A DNA stretch of 64,000 nt from JARRNE01 sp963824085 (GTDB lineage: Bacteria; Pseudomonadota; Gammaproteobacteria; Chromatiales; Chromatiaceae), in the NCBI GenBank assembly GCA_963824085.1, contig CAWGNT010000007.1, forward strand, positions 163,536 to 227,535, given 5' to 3'. The position numbers and the translations under genes are program-made. A model generated the notes under the pieces. It worked only from the letters and a program-made list of their open reading frames with translations. It was not told the origin of the DNA and did not search any database. Shown in pieces: positions 1 to 7,823 of the stretch (positions are counted from its first letter, which is position 1; each line of letters begins with the position of its first letter).

Positions 1-592
1 CGGGGATGGCGGTGACCAGCTCGCGGATCAGGGAGTCGGTCTGGAGCAGGTTGTCCGGCAGCAGCAGCTCGGTCTCGTCGTCCACCGGCTCGAACAGGAA
101 GGGCATCGCCTGGTGCAGCGCCCGGCACTGGGCGAGCAGCAGGTCGCGGTACAGCTCCTCGTCGCGGGTGCCGTCCATCTTGAGCGCGATGACCCGCTCG
201 CGGTCGAGCCCAGGCAGCTGGACGTGCTGAGCCTGCTCCAGGATCTCGGGGAGAACGTTGCCGGCTGGGTGGCTCAGCACCCGGAAGCTGTGCTCCAAGT
301 AGCCGTGCAGCTCCATGAAGCGGATGGCGGCGAAGCGGTTGAACCAGGTGTAGGCCGCGGCCTCCATGACCTGCTGGAAGCCCTGCTGCGCGATCCGCGC
401 CGCGAGCTTCGCACGCTGAGCACCCACCGACTTCGGGTACGGCTGCCCCTCGATGAAGACCAGCTCCCCCTCCTCCCGATTGGGCGAGATGTCTTTGGCG
501 GTGATGCCGAACTTCGCCGCACGGCGGGTGACGGCGGCAATGAAGTCGCGCCGGGCCTTGGGGGCGTAGGTCTTGAGCTTGCTGGTCTGCAT
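1..592 (-). CDS. pglX: BREX-1 adenine-specific DNA methyltransferase PglX, N-terminal part
   Basis: Reading the minus strand from the ATG at 590-592 gives 197 residues beginning MQTSKLKTYAPKARRDFIAA with no stop before the window edge. This opening and the following stretch (FMELHGYLEHSFRVLS) are typical of PglX, the methylase that marks host DNA in BREX type 1. The catalytic NPPY and SAM motifs lie beyond the window. It follows brxA-brxB-brxC in the usual BREX-1 order, but two toxin-antitoxin pairs intervene. No good ribosome binding site is visible ahead of the ATG. Instead a strong hairpin (601-663) lies directly upstream. Identity rests on sequence pattern and operon position. Confidence 0.88.
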   Translation of the reverse strand, partial: MQTSKLKTYAPKARRDFIAAVTRRAAKFGITAKDISPNREEGELVFIEGQPYPKSVGAQRAKLAARIAQQGFQQVMEAAAYTWFNRFAAIRFMELHGYLEHSFRVLSHPAGNVLPEILEQAQHVQLPGLDRERVIALKMDGTRDEELYRDLLLAQCRALHQAMPFLFEPVDDETELLLPDNLLQTDSLIRELVTAIP

Positions 593-600
593 GATGAAGA

Positions 601-663
601 AGTGGATAGTGATAAGTGCATAGTGAATAGAGAAGACTGGCTATCCACTCATCACTATCCACT
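601..663. repeat. Inverted repeat behind first vapC and ahead of pglX
   Basis: AGTGGATAGTGAT (601-613) pairs perfectly with ATCACTATCCACT (651-663), a 13-bp stem. The loop contains further short GTGGAT/ATAGTG-like units. The right arm encodes the last residues and stop of the first PIN toxin. A decayed relative lies at 1366-1423, just after the second toxin. It could act as a partial terminator or RNA-stability hairpin, or be a mobile palindrome brought in with the toxin-antitoxin genes. Confidence 0.7.
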
Positions 664-1056
664 ATCCACTTCGACCGGCTTAGCACCGGCCAGCTTGGCG
701 AGGCGCTTGTCGAAGGTATACAAGGGCAGCTCCCGAGCATGACAGCCGGCCAGGATCAGGCAGTCTGAGAAGTCGGCGCCGGATTCACGGAACGGGCGCA
801 GCGCGGCATTGCACCGCTGCTCCTCCTCCAGGGTAAAGGCCGCGTTGGCGAGGAGGTGGTCCAACGCCTGTACGACGTCGGGTTTGGGTAGACCGTAGGC
901 GCTTTCCAGTACCCAGACCATTTCGACCAGGACGACCAAGGGCACGAAGACCTCGCCCGCCTCGCTGGCGAGCGCCCTCGCAGCAATCACTTGTGCTGGC
1001 TGACTGGGCTCATCGACAAGGATGCGCACCAGCACATTTGTATCGACCGCGATCAC
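655..1056 (-). CDS. vapC: PIN-domain toxin (VapC-like), module 1
   Basis: This 133-residue protein has the PIN ribonuclease layout: an N-terminal VDTNVLV with Asp5, a conserved Glu in the VEMVWVLE segment, the acidic DFSDCLI segment near residue 95, and a C-terminal YTFDKRLAKL. Such toxins cleave tRNA or rRNA using Mg ions held by these acids. The start overlaps the antitoxin stop by 4 bases, which is usual for vapBC. Its last codons lie inside the inverted repeat that precedes pglX, so its C terminus (EVDSG) may have been replaced by repeat sequence. Confidence 0.85.
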   Translation of the reverse strand: MIAVDTNVLVRILVDEPSQPAQVIAARALASEAGEVFVPLVVLVEMVWVLESAYGLPKPDVVQALDHLLANAAFTLEEEQRCNAALRPFRESGADFSDCLILAGCHARELPLYTFDKRLAKLAGAKPVEVDSG

Positions 1057-1283
1057 TTGCCCGCCCGGCTCCGAATCGCCTCTTCCATCTCTTCATCCGT
1101 CACCGAGACCTTCGCCTTACAGATGCCGAAGGCTGCTTCGATCCGGCGCTCACGGCGCACCAGGCGCACCTCTCCATCCTCGACAACAAATCCGACCTGG
1201 TCCCCGGGATGAAGGCCGAGGTGTTTGCGCAGCTCAACCGGGATGGTGACCTGCCCCTTGGTTGTAAGGGTAGACGTCTGCAT
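1053..1283 (-). CDS. vapB: AbrB/MazE-type antitoxin, module 1
   Basis: The ATG at 1281-1283 gives a 76-residue protein starting MQTSTLTTKGQVTIPVELR. This is the classic SpoVT-AbrB swapped-hairpin DNA-binding fold (TTKGQVTIP...LGLHPGDQVGF). The C-terminal tail is rich in charged residues and would bind the toxin. A longer in-frame opening to 1421 exists, but it would run through the upstream repeat and does not resemble the family. The pair presumably autoregulates. The operon lies inside the BREX gene cluster in the same orientation. Confidence 0.85.
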   Translation of the reverse strand: MQTSTLTTKGQVTIPVELRKHLGLHPGDQVGFVVEDGEVRLVRRERRIEAAFGICKAKVSVTDEEMEEAIRSRAGK

Positions 1284-1365
1284 GCTGCACCTGCGATTCG
1301 AGGTAATACCTTTGCGAATTGTAATACTTGGCCAGTCGGTTCGCACGCTTGGCTTGTGGGAGTGG

Positions 1366-1428
1366 ATCGTGGCAAGTGGATCGTGGATAGAAAGGCGGGC
1401 TATCCAGTAATCACTATTCACTTCCCAA
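1366..1428. repeat. Degenerate copy of the inverted repeat behind second vapC
   Basis: AGTGGATCGTGG, repeated as AGTGGATCGTGGATAG, is followed after a short loop by CTATCCA and ATCACTATTCACT. These arms can pair imperfectly and share words with the 601-663 hairpin. It covers the 3' end of the second PIN gene, so both toxin genes end in members of one repeat family. Confidence 0.5.
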
Positions 1429-1789
1429 AAAACGTCACACCCGGCAGACCCTCGAAGTGATCGTCGGCGGTAATCAGCTCGACCTTGTGCTTGCGGGCAC
1501 TGGCGTAGATGACTGCATCGGCAAAGGCGAGCTTGTGCGAAAGCGTCAGATCCGCGGCCATGAGCGCAATTTCGGTGGTCAAGGGAACCATCAGACTACC
1601 GTCGGCGAGGGCGATGGTGTCGTGCGCCGTGGTTTCGTCGGATTCGCGTTTGACCCACTTGTACAACTCGTATTGCACCGTGGTTGGAACGAGCAAATCC
1701 GAAGGATCCTTCATGTACGGCGCAAAGCGATCCGCCAGCGCGCTCCCCGTCAGCCACTCGATCCAGCCGCAAGTGTCGACCAGGATCAT
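1418..1789 (-). CDS. vapC: PIN-domain toxin (VapC-like), module 2
   Basis: This 123-residue PIN protein starts MILVDTCGWIEWL with catalytic Asp5. It has the central Glu in TVQYELYKW, the FADAVIYASAR acidic segment and a final TADDHF Asp. All four PIN acids can be seen, so it looks active. It is clearly different in sequence from module 1, so the two pairs are not a recent duplication. The 4-base overlap with its antitoxin gene supports translational coupling. Confidence 0.87.
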   Translation of the reverse strand: MILVDTCGWIEWLTGSALADRFAPYMKDPSDLLVPTTVQYELYKWVKRESDETTAHDTIALADGSLMVPLTTEIALMAADLTLSHKLAFADAVIYASARKHKVELITADDHFEGLPGVTFFGK

Positions 1790-2007
1790 TGATACCGTTC
1801 CAGGCGGTCCGTCCGATCCCGATAGTCGCTGGTGTCGGCGCCTTTCAGGATCCCGCGCATCTCTTCCAGAGATCGGATGGGAGCCAGCACGATGGTGTCG
1901 CCTTTGGGGATGATGGCGAACTTCTGACCAGCCTTCAGGTTCATCTCCTCGCGGATGGCCTTCGGGATGGAGAGCTGGAACTTGCTGGAGAGGGTAACGG
2001 AGGGCAT
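1786..2007 (-). CDS. vapB: AbrB/MazE-type antitoxin, module 2
   Basis: This 73-residue protein starts MPSVTLSSKFQLSIPKAIRE, a SpoVT-AbrB DNA-binding domain, followed by a charged C-terminal tail that would neutralise the PIN partner. It is the first gene after brxC. The 193 bases before it (2008-2200) hold no gene and probably carry the toxin-antitoxin promoter. They contain short complementary stretches around the words CGCAACGGCG and CGTTGCGGCGTTGCG. Confidence 0.87.
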   Translation of the reverse strand: MPSVTLSSKFQLSIPKAIREEMNLKAGQKFAIIPKGDTIVLAPIRSLEEMRGILKGADTSDYRDRTDRLERYQ

Positions 2008-2200
2008 GGCATCAACCTTTCGAAATGCTGATCGATCGAGAGCTCGTAAAATATAACAGTTTCAGTGCATTTCCACGCGCTCGTAGTCGACCCGAGTCTC
2101 GGGTTCGTTCTCACGCAACGGCGCCACGGCGCAAGGAATGCGTGCTTGAAGTTCCACCTAGCGTCGTTGCGGCGTTGCGTGAGTCATTTCCTTGCGGTCA

Positions 2201-5200
2201 TCAGCGAATCTCGACCCGCTCGCCCGCTTCGATGGCGTTTTCAAGTGCCTGGCGGAGCTTGGTCAGGTAGGCGTCGATGTCTTCCTTCGTCTCCAGCAGG
2301 TTCTTGGGCACCAGCGCGGCTGCCTTCACGATACGCCGCGGCTTGACGTACGGCTTCGGCGGGTCGTCGTCACCCACCCCGGGTGTGACCGTCGATTTCG
2401 CTGCGGCCTCTATCTTCTGGAAGGCCTCATCCGCCGCGTCCACCGCGCCGACGCGTGCCTGGTCGATGTGGGCGATGCTGGACTGGGCTTCAACCTGGCG
2501 CTTGAGGGTCTGCAGCGGCTGGAGGCATTGGTTGCGCAGGTCGTTGGATGCCTTCGCCGCATCCAATTCGAGCTGCACCTTGGCGAGCTGCTGCTCGATG
2601 TCCCGTAACGCCTGCTCGCGGTGCTGGGTGACCAGGGTGTTGTTGATGCCCTCGACCGTCTGGATCAAGGATTCTGCCTCCTTGATCATGCCGTAAGGGG
2701 CGGGTGCTCGGAGGATCTCCTGCATGCGCTGCAGCGCCGGGGCAGCCGTCGGGTCCTTGTCCAGCCAGGTGCGGTTGAGCTGGAACCGTGCGTGGGCCTT
2801 GCGCAGCTTCTCCCAGGCCGGGCGCTGGTTCTCGTAGAAGTGCTCCAGGTCGTGGACGTCGTCGGAGCGATCGCGCAGGTCGGCCTTGCGCTCCAGGAAC
2901 TTGTCGATGAGGCCAAAGCTCTCCGTCTCCGCAAAGAGCTTGGCGATGACCCCGAGGGCGTCTGCGATCTCTTGACCGCCGGGGTAGTCGCCGGTTTCGG
3001 CCAGCGTCTTGTATCGGGTGAGGTTGGTCCGCCAGGTGCCAAGGGTCTCGCGCAGGAAGCCGTCGAGGGCGTCCTCGCCGTCGGGGGCGAGCTTGCCGAA
3101 GACATCCTTGGCCAGGGTGCGCGCGTTCTGCAGCTGGCCCTTGTCCACGGTCTTGCGCCGGATAACGGTGATGCGCCGCCACCTGCTCGGCGTGATGACG
3201 GCGTCGTAGATCTTGTCGGTCGCGAGGGTCGCGCCGTCCATGACCAGGCTGATATCCCCCTTCTTGACCAGGCGGACGACCAGCAGGATCGCCTCCCACT
3301 CGGGCCAGCCGTAAGGGCGGCGCCCGAACTTGGACTGCACCAGATCCTCCAGGACGACCTGCTTGCTGGTGGAGGCCATGAGGTCGACGTAGGTCTGCAC
3401 CTCGGCGAGGGACTGCAGGTTGCCTTGGCCGGCCTCCAGCGAGAGGCCGAGGTCGTCCACGTCGGTGGCGCTCAGCACCGCCTTGATCTCGGCCTGAGGA
3501 TTGGCGGAGAGGTGGGTGAGGTAGCCGAGCTTGTTGAAGCTGTTGCGGATGAGGTAGTTCAGGGCCTCCGTAAGGGCCGTGGTCGCCGAGCCGCTCTTCT
3601 GCGGCAAGGGCTGGCCGACCGCGTAGTAGCCCGCCTCCTTGACGAGCTGCTCCAGCTGCAGGACCAGCCGCTGGCGGCGCTCGCGGTTCTCGTCCTGGCG
3701 CTCGCGCAGGATCTTGAGCGTGGTGTTGGATGCCGTGCCGTCGTTCCTGCGCCCGACGTACTTGTCGGTCTGCAGGTAGGTGCGCAGCTCCCGCCCCAGG
3801 GTCTTGTTGTCGTCGAACCGGACTATTAGCTGGCCGCCCTCGCTGCCGCTTTGCAGGATGCACTTGGCGTCGTTGTAGGCGGCATAGTCGTCGGCCAACG
3901 GCGTTACCACCGACACCACCAGGTCGCCGTCGGTGCGGGTCCCGTGTGGGTGCAGATCGCACAGGCGGGTGAGGCCGAAGTCCTTGTTGTTGTCCGGGAA
4001 GCGGTGCTTGCGCAGGCCCTTGAGCACGTCCTCGAAAATCAGCTCGCCGAGGAGCTTGGCCTCCTCCGCGGAGCTGAGGTCGACGTTCTTGATCTCCTTG
4101 CTGATGTCGCGCTCTTCGTTGGTGAGGAAGAAGAAGTCCTCGCCGCTGCGGCCAACCAGGGTCTCCTTCTCCAGGCGCTGGAGACTCGCCTCGATCTGGT
4201 GGCGAAGCGCCAGGCGGTCGGCGTCGATGCGGTCGACGAAGAGGGTCACCAGGTTGTCCACGTTGCCGCGGATCTCGTCGACGTAGCGGATGAGGAACAG
4301 GGTCTTCAGGACCAGGACGTCGATGGGCTCCAGCTTGTCGTTCTTGGCGGCGTTGTCGATGGTCGACTTGACGATGCCTTCGAGGAAGCTCTCGATGGAA
4401 GGGTAGAAGCGGTGGAGCGGGACCAGGACACCGATCGCCGCGCCCGCGAGCTGGACGGCGGCGGACTGGAAGGCATCGAGCATGGAGCGCTCGCCGCGCG
4501 CGAGATGCAGGCCGGTGACGCCGTGGCGGCGGATAGCCTCGAACACCTTCTGCACCAGCTGGAACTGGTAGGGTGCGAAGGGGTAGACGCTGACGAAGTC
4601 CAGCTCGTCGGCATAGGGCTTGAAAGTCATGCCGACGTTGCTGAAGCTGAGCTGGTTCTTGAGGATGTCGGCCTTGGCGCGGTAGACGTCGGCGAGCGCC
4701 GAGCGGGCGGCGTCGGCCTTGCTCAGCAGGCGCTTCTGGATGACCTCGTCCACGTTGGCGCTGGAAAGCGACAGACGGGTCCTGAAGCGACCCTGGATCT
4801 TGGAGAAGTCGTTGGCCTTGGAGGCGCGCACTTCGCCAAGCACGGCGTCGATGTCCTCCTGCGAGGTCACCACCACCCAGGCACGGCCGCCGCAGGCGGT
4901 GCCGAGGTTCTCGGTAATGGTCTGCAGGTTGAGCATCAGGTGGGTGTCCTGGCCGATGAACTGGCCGACTTCGTCCACCAAAAAGATGATCCGATGGCTG
5001 GGGCCGCGGCTGTCGAGATACTCCCTGACCCACTTGGCGAAGTTCTCCACGGTGAGGAGCGACTTGAAGTCCTCCTCCGCCTTTTCGAGCCAGCTCCTGG
5101 CGCCCTCGACGCTCTTGCCGAGGGCCTCCGAGAGCGCCTGCACCAGCTCGTCGGCGTAGAAGTTGTAGCCGTCGCGCTCCTGCTCCCAGTCCACCTCAGC

Positions 5201-5785
5201 GACGGCGCGAAACGCCCGCTTGAACCTCTCCAGGCTGCCTTGCGCGTCCAGGCGCCGCTCCAGGTCGGCGATGTGCGGGTGATCGCCGCTGTAGCCGAGC
5301 TTCTGGTTGAAGACCTTGAGGAAGACACGAAGGATGGCGTCGCGTCCGCTCGCGCTGTCGGCCTTGCTGTCGATGTTGAAGAGGATGACGTCGACGTCGC
5401 TGTTGACGGCGCGCTTGATGTCGCCGGCGAGCATGGCGTCCTGGATCTTGCCGTCGAAGAACTCGATGGCATGCCTGGTCTCGCCGTTGCGGGTGACCGC
5501 GCGGTTCTCCAGGAGGTAGGAGAGGATCTTCAGGAAGTGCGACTTGCCGGAGCCGAAGAAGCCGGAGATCCACACCCCGACCTTGCCGACGATGTCCGGG
5601 TTGCCGGGGTTGTCGATGGCGTCGAGATAGGAGCCGAAGAAGCGGCGGAAGTGGATGTCCAGCTCCTTGGTGACCACGTACTCGTCAAGCTCCTGCCAGA
5701 CGGATTCGCTGTCGTCCTGATCGGCCTTGATGACGCCGTTGATGGGGCGGTCGATCGCCTTCGTGAAGAGATCCCTGACCAGCAT
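2201..5785 (-). CDS. brxC: BREX system P-loop ATPase BrxC
   Basis: This 1194-residue protein begins MLVRDLFTKAIDRPINGVIK and has a clear Walker A motif, GFFGSGKS, at residues 75-82, followed by FLKILSYLLENR. Size, opening and P-loop position match BrxC (DUF499-type BREX ATPase), which is required for phage resistance in BREX type 1. The C-terminal third is helical and charged, consistent with coiled-coil contacts. It starts 10 bases after brxB. Long open frames on the opposite strand here (up to 847 codons) are GC-rich shadows. Confidence 0.95.
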   Translation of the reverse strand: MLVRDLFTKAIDRPINGVIKADQDDSESVWQELDEYVVTKELDIHFRRFFGSYLDAIDNPGNPDIVGKVGVWISGFFGSGKSHFLKILSYLLENRAVTRNGETRHAIEFFDGKIQDAMLAGDIKRAVNSDVDVILFNIDSKADSASGRDAILRVFLKVFNQKLGYSGDHPHIADLERRLDAQGSLERFKRAFRAVAEVDWEQERDGYNFYADELVQALSEALGKSVEGARSWLEKAEEDFKSLLTVENFAKWVREYLDSRGPSHRIIFLVDEVGQFIGQDTHLMLNLQTITENLGTACGGRAWVVVTSQEDIDAVLGEVRASKANDFSKIQGRFRTRLSLSSANVDEVIQKRLLSKADAARSALADVYRAKADILKNQLSFSNVGMTFKPYADELDFVSVYPFAPYQFQLVQKVFEAIRRHGVTGLHLARGERSMLDAFQSAAVQLAGAAIGVLVPLHRFYPSIESFLEGIVKSTIDNAAKNDKLEPIDVLVLKTLFLIRYVDEIRGNVDNLVTLFVDRIDADRLALRHQIEASLQRLEKETLVGRSGEDFFFLTNEERDISKEIKNVDLSSAEEAKLLGELIFEDVLKGLRKHRFPDNNKDFGLTRLCDLHPHGTRTDGDLVVSVVTPLADDYAAYNDAKCILQSGSEGGQLIVRFDDNKTLGRELRTYLQTDKYVGRRNDGTASNTTLKILRERQDENRERRQRLVLQLEQLVKEAGYYAVGQPLPQKSGSATTALTEALNYLIRNSFNKLGYLTHLSANPQAEIKAVLSATDVDDLGLSLEAGQGNLQSLAEVQTYVDLMASTSKQVVLEDLVQSKFGRRPYGWPEWEAILLVVRLVKKGDISLVMDGATLATDKIYDAVITPSRWRRITVIRRKTVDKGQLQNARTLAKDVFGKLAPDGEDALDGFLRETLGTWRTNLTRYKTLAETGDYPGGQEIADALGVIAKLFAETESFGLIDKFLERKADLRDRSDDVHDLEHFYENQRPAWEKLRKAHARFQLNRTWLDKDPTAAPALQRMQEILRAPAPYGMIKEAESLIQTVEGINNTLVTQHREQALRDIEQQLAKVQLELDAAKASNDLRNQCLQPLQTLKRQVEAQSSIAHIDQARVGAVDAADEAFQKIEAAAKSTVTPGVGDDDPPKPYVKPRRIVKAAALVPKNLLETKEDIDAYLTKLRQALENAIEAGERVEIR

Positions 5786-5795
5786 GGGCGTGCTC

Positions 5796-6371
5796 CTAGT
5801 CCACGAGCCGGAAGGCCCGGTAGTAGGGTTTGTCGGGAAGGATGCCGAACAGCCGCAGGGACTGCCCGTCGTAGACCCCGGGGTAGAACAGCACCAGCGG
5901 CGTGCTGCACATGCGGTGGTGGAGGTTGTTCAGCAGGTTGTGGGTGCGCAGGAGCGGATAGGCGCTGCCTACGCCGGAGACGAGCACCAGGTCCTGCTCC
6001 GCGGGCTTCACGGTATCCGCGAAGACGGCGGCGAGCTTGCCCGCATCGAGCGGCGCCGCCAGGGCCTTGAGGAGGGCCTCGTCGCCCTTCTTCTTCTGAA
6101 GGTCGAGCGCCTTCTCATAGAAGCCGCGGTCCTTCAGGTGCCCGATGATGAGGTCGAACAGGTTGACGTGGACGAACCGCAGCTCGGGCCGTCGCTTGGG
6201 GATCTGGGCCAGCAGGAAGGCGACGTGCTCGCGCACCTCCAGCTCCCGCTCCGGCGGATAGTCGAAGGCGTAGAACGGGATCTCCGCGCCCAGGCCCTTG
6301 CCGTGGAGGAAGTCGTCGGAGGTGATGCGGTCAAGGATCTTGTTCAGCCGATCGTTGAAGTCGGTCTTCAT
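5796..6371 (-). CDS. brxB: BREX protein BrxB (DUF1788)
   Basis: This 191-residue protein starts MKTDFNDRLNKILDRI and ends with FYPGVYDGQSLRLFGI...YYRAFRLVD, the usual closing pattern of DUF1788/BrxB. Its molecular function is not settled, but it is a core BREX type 1 component. The start overlaps the end of brxA by 4 bases, and brxC follows after 10 bases, so the three are one transcription unit. Confidence 0.93.
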   Translation of the reverse strand: MKTDFNDRLNKILDRITSDDFLHGKGLGAEIPFYAFDYPPERELEVREHVAFLLAQIPKRRPELRFVHVNLFDLIIGHLKDRGFYEKALDLQKKKGDEALLKALAAPLDAGKLAAVFADTVKPAEQDLVLVSGVGSAYPLLRTHNLLNNLHHRMCSTPLVLFYPGVYDGQSLRLFGILPDKPYYRAFRLVD

Positions 6372-6970
6372 GGTGCGATCTGCATGCAGCGCAACACGTA
6401 ATCCTCGCCGGCCTCCTTGAGGTAGGCGACCACCTCCGGTGGTACCTGCACGGGCTTGAGCTTTCGATGCCGCGAGTCGGAGAGGTAGCCCGCTTCGGTC
6501 AGCATGCCGAACACCCGCGTCCTGAGCTTCTCTTCGGTGGTCGCGAACCAGTGGGGCATACCGGGTTCGCGACTGCGGCAGTTCTCGATGTACTGGTCCC
6601 AGTGCTGAGGTTTCAGGACCTCCTCGAACCGTCGGTAGAGATCGCGAACCATCAGGTCGAGGAAGTCGCCAACCAGTGGGGAGTACTTGATGGTGGCGGC
6701 GAAGACGGCATGGGTGACCACCGGCTTACTGCCGTCGCGCACCAGGCGCCACAGGCCCTCACCCATGGTCTGAAGCCGGGCGCGGATCAAGATGGCCTTG
6801 GTGGACGCCGTTGTCGGTGAGCGCTTGCGCAGGACGTTGTCGACCTCGATCGCGCGCTTCCACCCGGCCGCATCGATATCTCGCAGCAGGAGGTTTGCCA
6901 CGATCCGGCTCTCGGGGACCATCAGGCCCCCTTTGGTGAAGTTGGCCTTGTAGCGCCCGGCGTCGTTCAA
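6368..6970 (-). CDS. brxA: BREX protein BrxA (DUF1819)
   Basis: I place the start at the TTG at 6968-6970, which has GGAGGA 7 bases upstream. It gives a 200-residue protein opening LNDAGRYKANFTKGGLMVPE (initiator read as Met). That opening, with a GGL..PES core, is the family pattern for DUF1819/BrxA, a small DNA-binding BREX protein. The longer in-frame opening to 7096 adds 42 residues with no family character. As first gene of the operon its rare start codon may limit expression. The BREX promoter should lie upstream, between about 6,975 and 7,350, though I see no clear -35/-10 pair. Confidence 0.9.
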   Translation of the reverse strand: MNDAGRYKANFTKGGLMVPESRIVANLLLRDIDAAGWKRAIEVDNVLRKRSPTTASTKAILIRARLQTMGEGLWRLVRDGSKPVVTHAVFAATIKYSPLVGDFLDLMVRDLYRRFEEVLKPQHWDQYIENCRSREPGMPHWFATTEEKLRTRVFGMLTEAGYLSDSRHRKLKPVQVPPEVVAYLKEAGEDYVLRCMQIAP

Positions 6971-7673
6971 CGGCGTGTCCTCCGCGCGGGAGAGGCAATC
7001 CGCTCGGGACGCTGAGGAAATGCGTGGGGTCGGTCCATGCCCCTGATTATCTGCCGGAGACGGGATGCACCGAGAACACGGCGCGGAACTACGCAAAGCA
7101 GCGGGTGGGCAAACATGCCGCTGCGGTCAGCAGGGCCAGACCACTCGTCGAGGTGTCGAAATCGACTCCGCTGCGTCTCGCGCCTCTTCTCTACCACCCG
7201 AGCCGCCGTACCTCCTCTAGTCGTCCGAGCGTTTCTTGTTGTGAGTCTCGTTTCTTAACAGCGACGACTTCTCATCGCAAGCTCCGATCGTCGGAAACAT
7301 GACACAATGATGCAGCACCCTCTGCTTGCCAGGGCCGCTCAGACTGCTTTACGCAACCCTCCGTCACGCGCAGACATCGGCTAGGCGTGCACGGCTCAGC
7401 GGACGTCAGCTCTAATATCATTGACGAGGCTGCAGTCGCTTCAGGGTGGTGCGGCCACCCCTCTGGCCTAGTCGGCCGCTCCCAAGATTCTCTGTGTACG
7501 CTTCACCCCTGTTGTTCACGTTTGCTACAGTGTCCCTACCATCAGCACCGCTGTCCGCCAGAGGCGCAACACTCGATACGGGTGGGTGGTTAGCCCTTAC
7601 GAGAATTCAATCCTGAGCCCCCTCCCGACCGGGACTTGCACCCGGCAAGAAGCGCTAAGCTTCGCCCGGTAGC
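6971..7673. other. Non-coding stretch upstream of brxA
   Basis: About 700 bases without a convincing gene. The right half (about 7,400-7,660), read on the minus strand, contains GGGTGCAAGTCCCGG and a later GGCTAACC, words reminiscent of the 5' part of group II introns. It also holds GACTGCAGCCTCGT, which recurs in the intron-like stretch near 47,110. This may be a decayed intron or other island junk. No terminator or operator could be assigned. Confidence 0.4.
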
Positions 7674-7709
7674 GATCCCGTGTCGGTTCGACTCCGACCC
7701 GTGGCACCA
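7674..7709 (+). tRNA. 3' fragment of a tRNA gene (Leu-like), probable attachment-site remnant
   Basis: A perfect T arm is present: GTCGG (7682-7686), loop TTCGACT and CCGAC (7694-7698). It is followed by the acceptor strand CCGTGGC, discriminator A and encoded CCA (7707-7709). The matching 5' acceptor GCCACGG and a D arm are absent upstream, so only the 3' end exists. The ending GGCACCA and the part of a long variable arm suggest tRNA-Leu. Such fragments are left where integrative elements insert into a tRNA 3' end. The orientation implies the island lies to the left, over the BREX genes. Confidence 0.6.
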
Positions 7710-7823
7710 ACTTGACTCCGCGGCGGGACGTTGAGCCGATTTCTGCCGAGTCATGTGCCAGCTCTTCCGGCAATCGCCAATGTGTCAGCGCGCTCGTGCC
7801 TCGCAAGCTGTGCGGGCACCGTA

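Noticed and set aside
2490..5033. Antisense/overlapping frame of 847 codons inside brxC and other long frames on the opposite strand (2,621-3,829; 3,851-6,070).
   Set aside because: They consist of Arg/Gly/Ala/Pro-rich text typical of GC-rich shadows, and brxC on the minus strand has clear motifs over the whole stretch.
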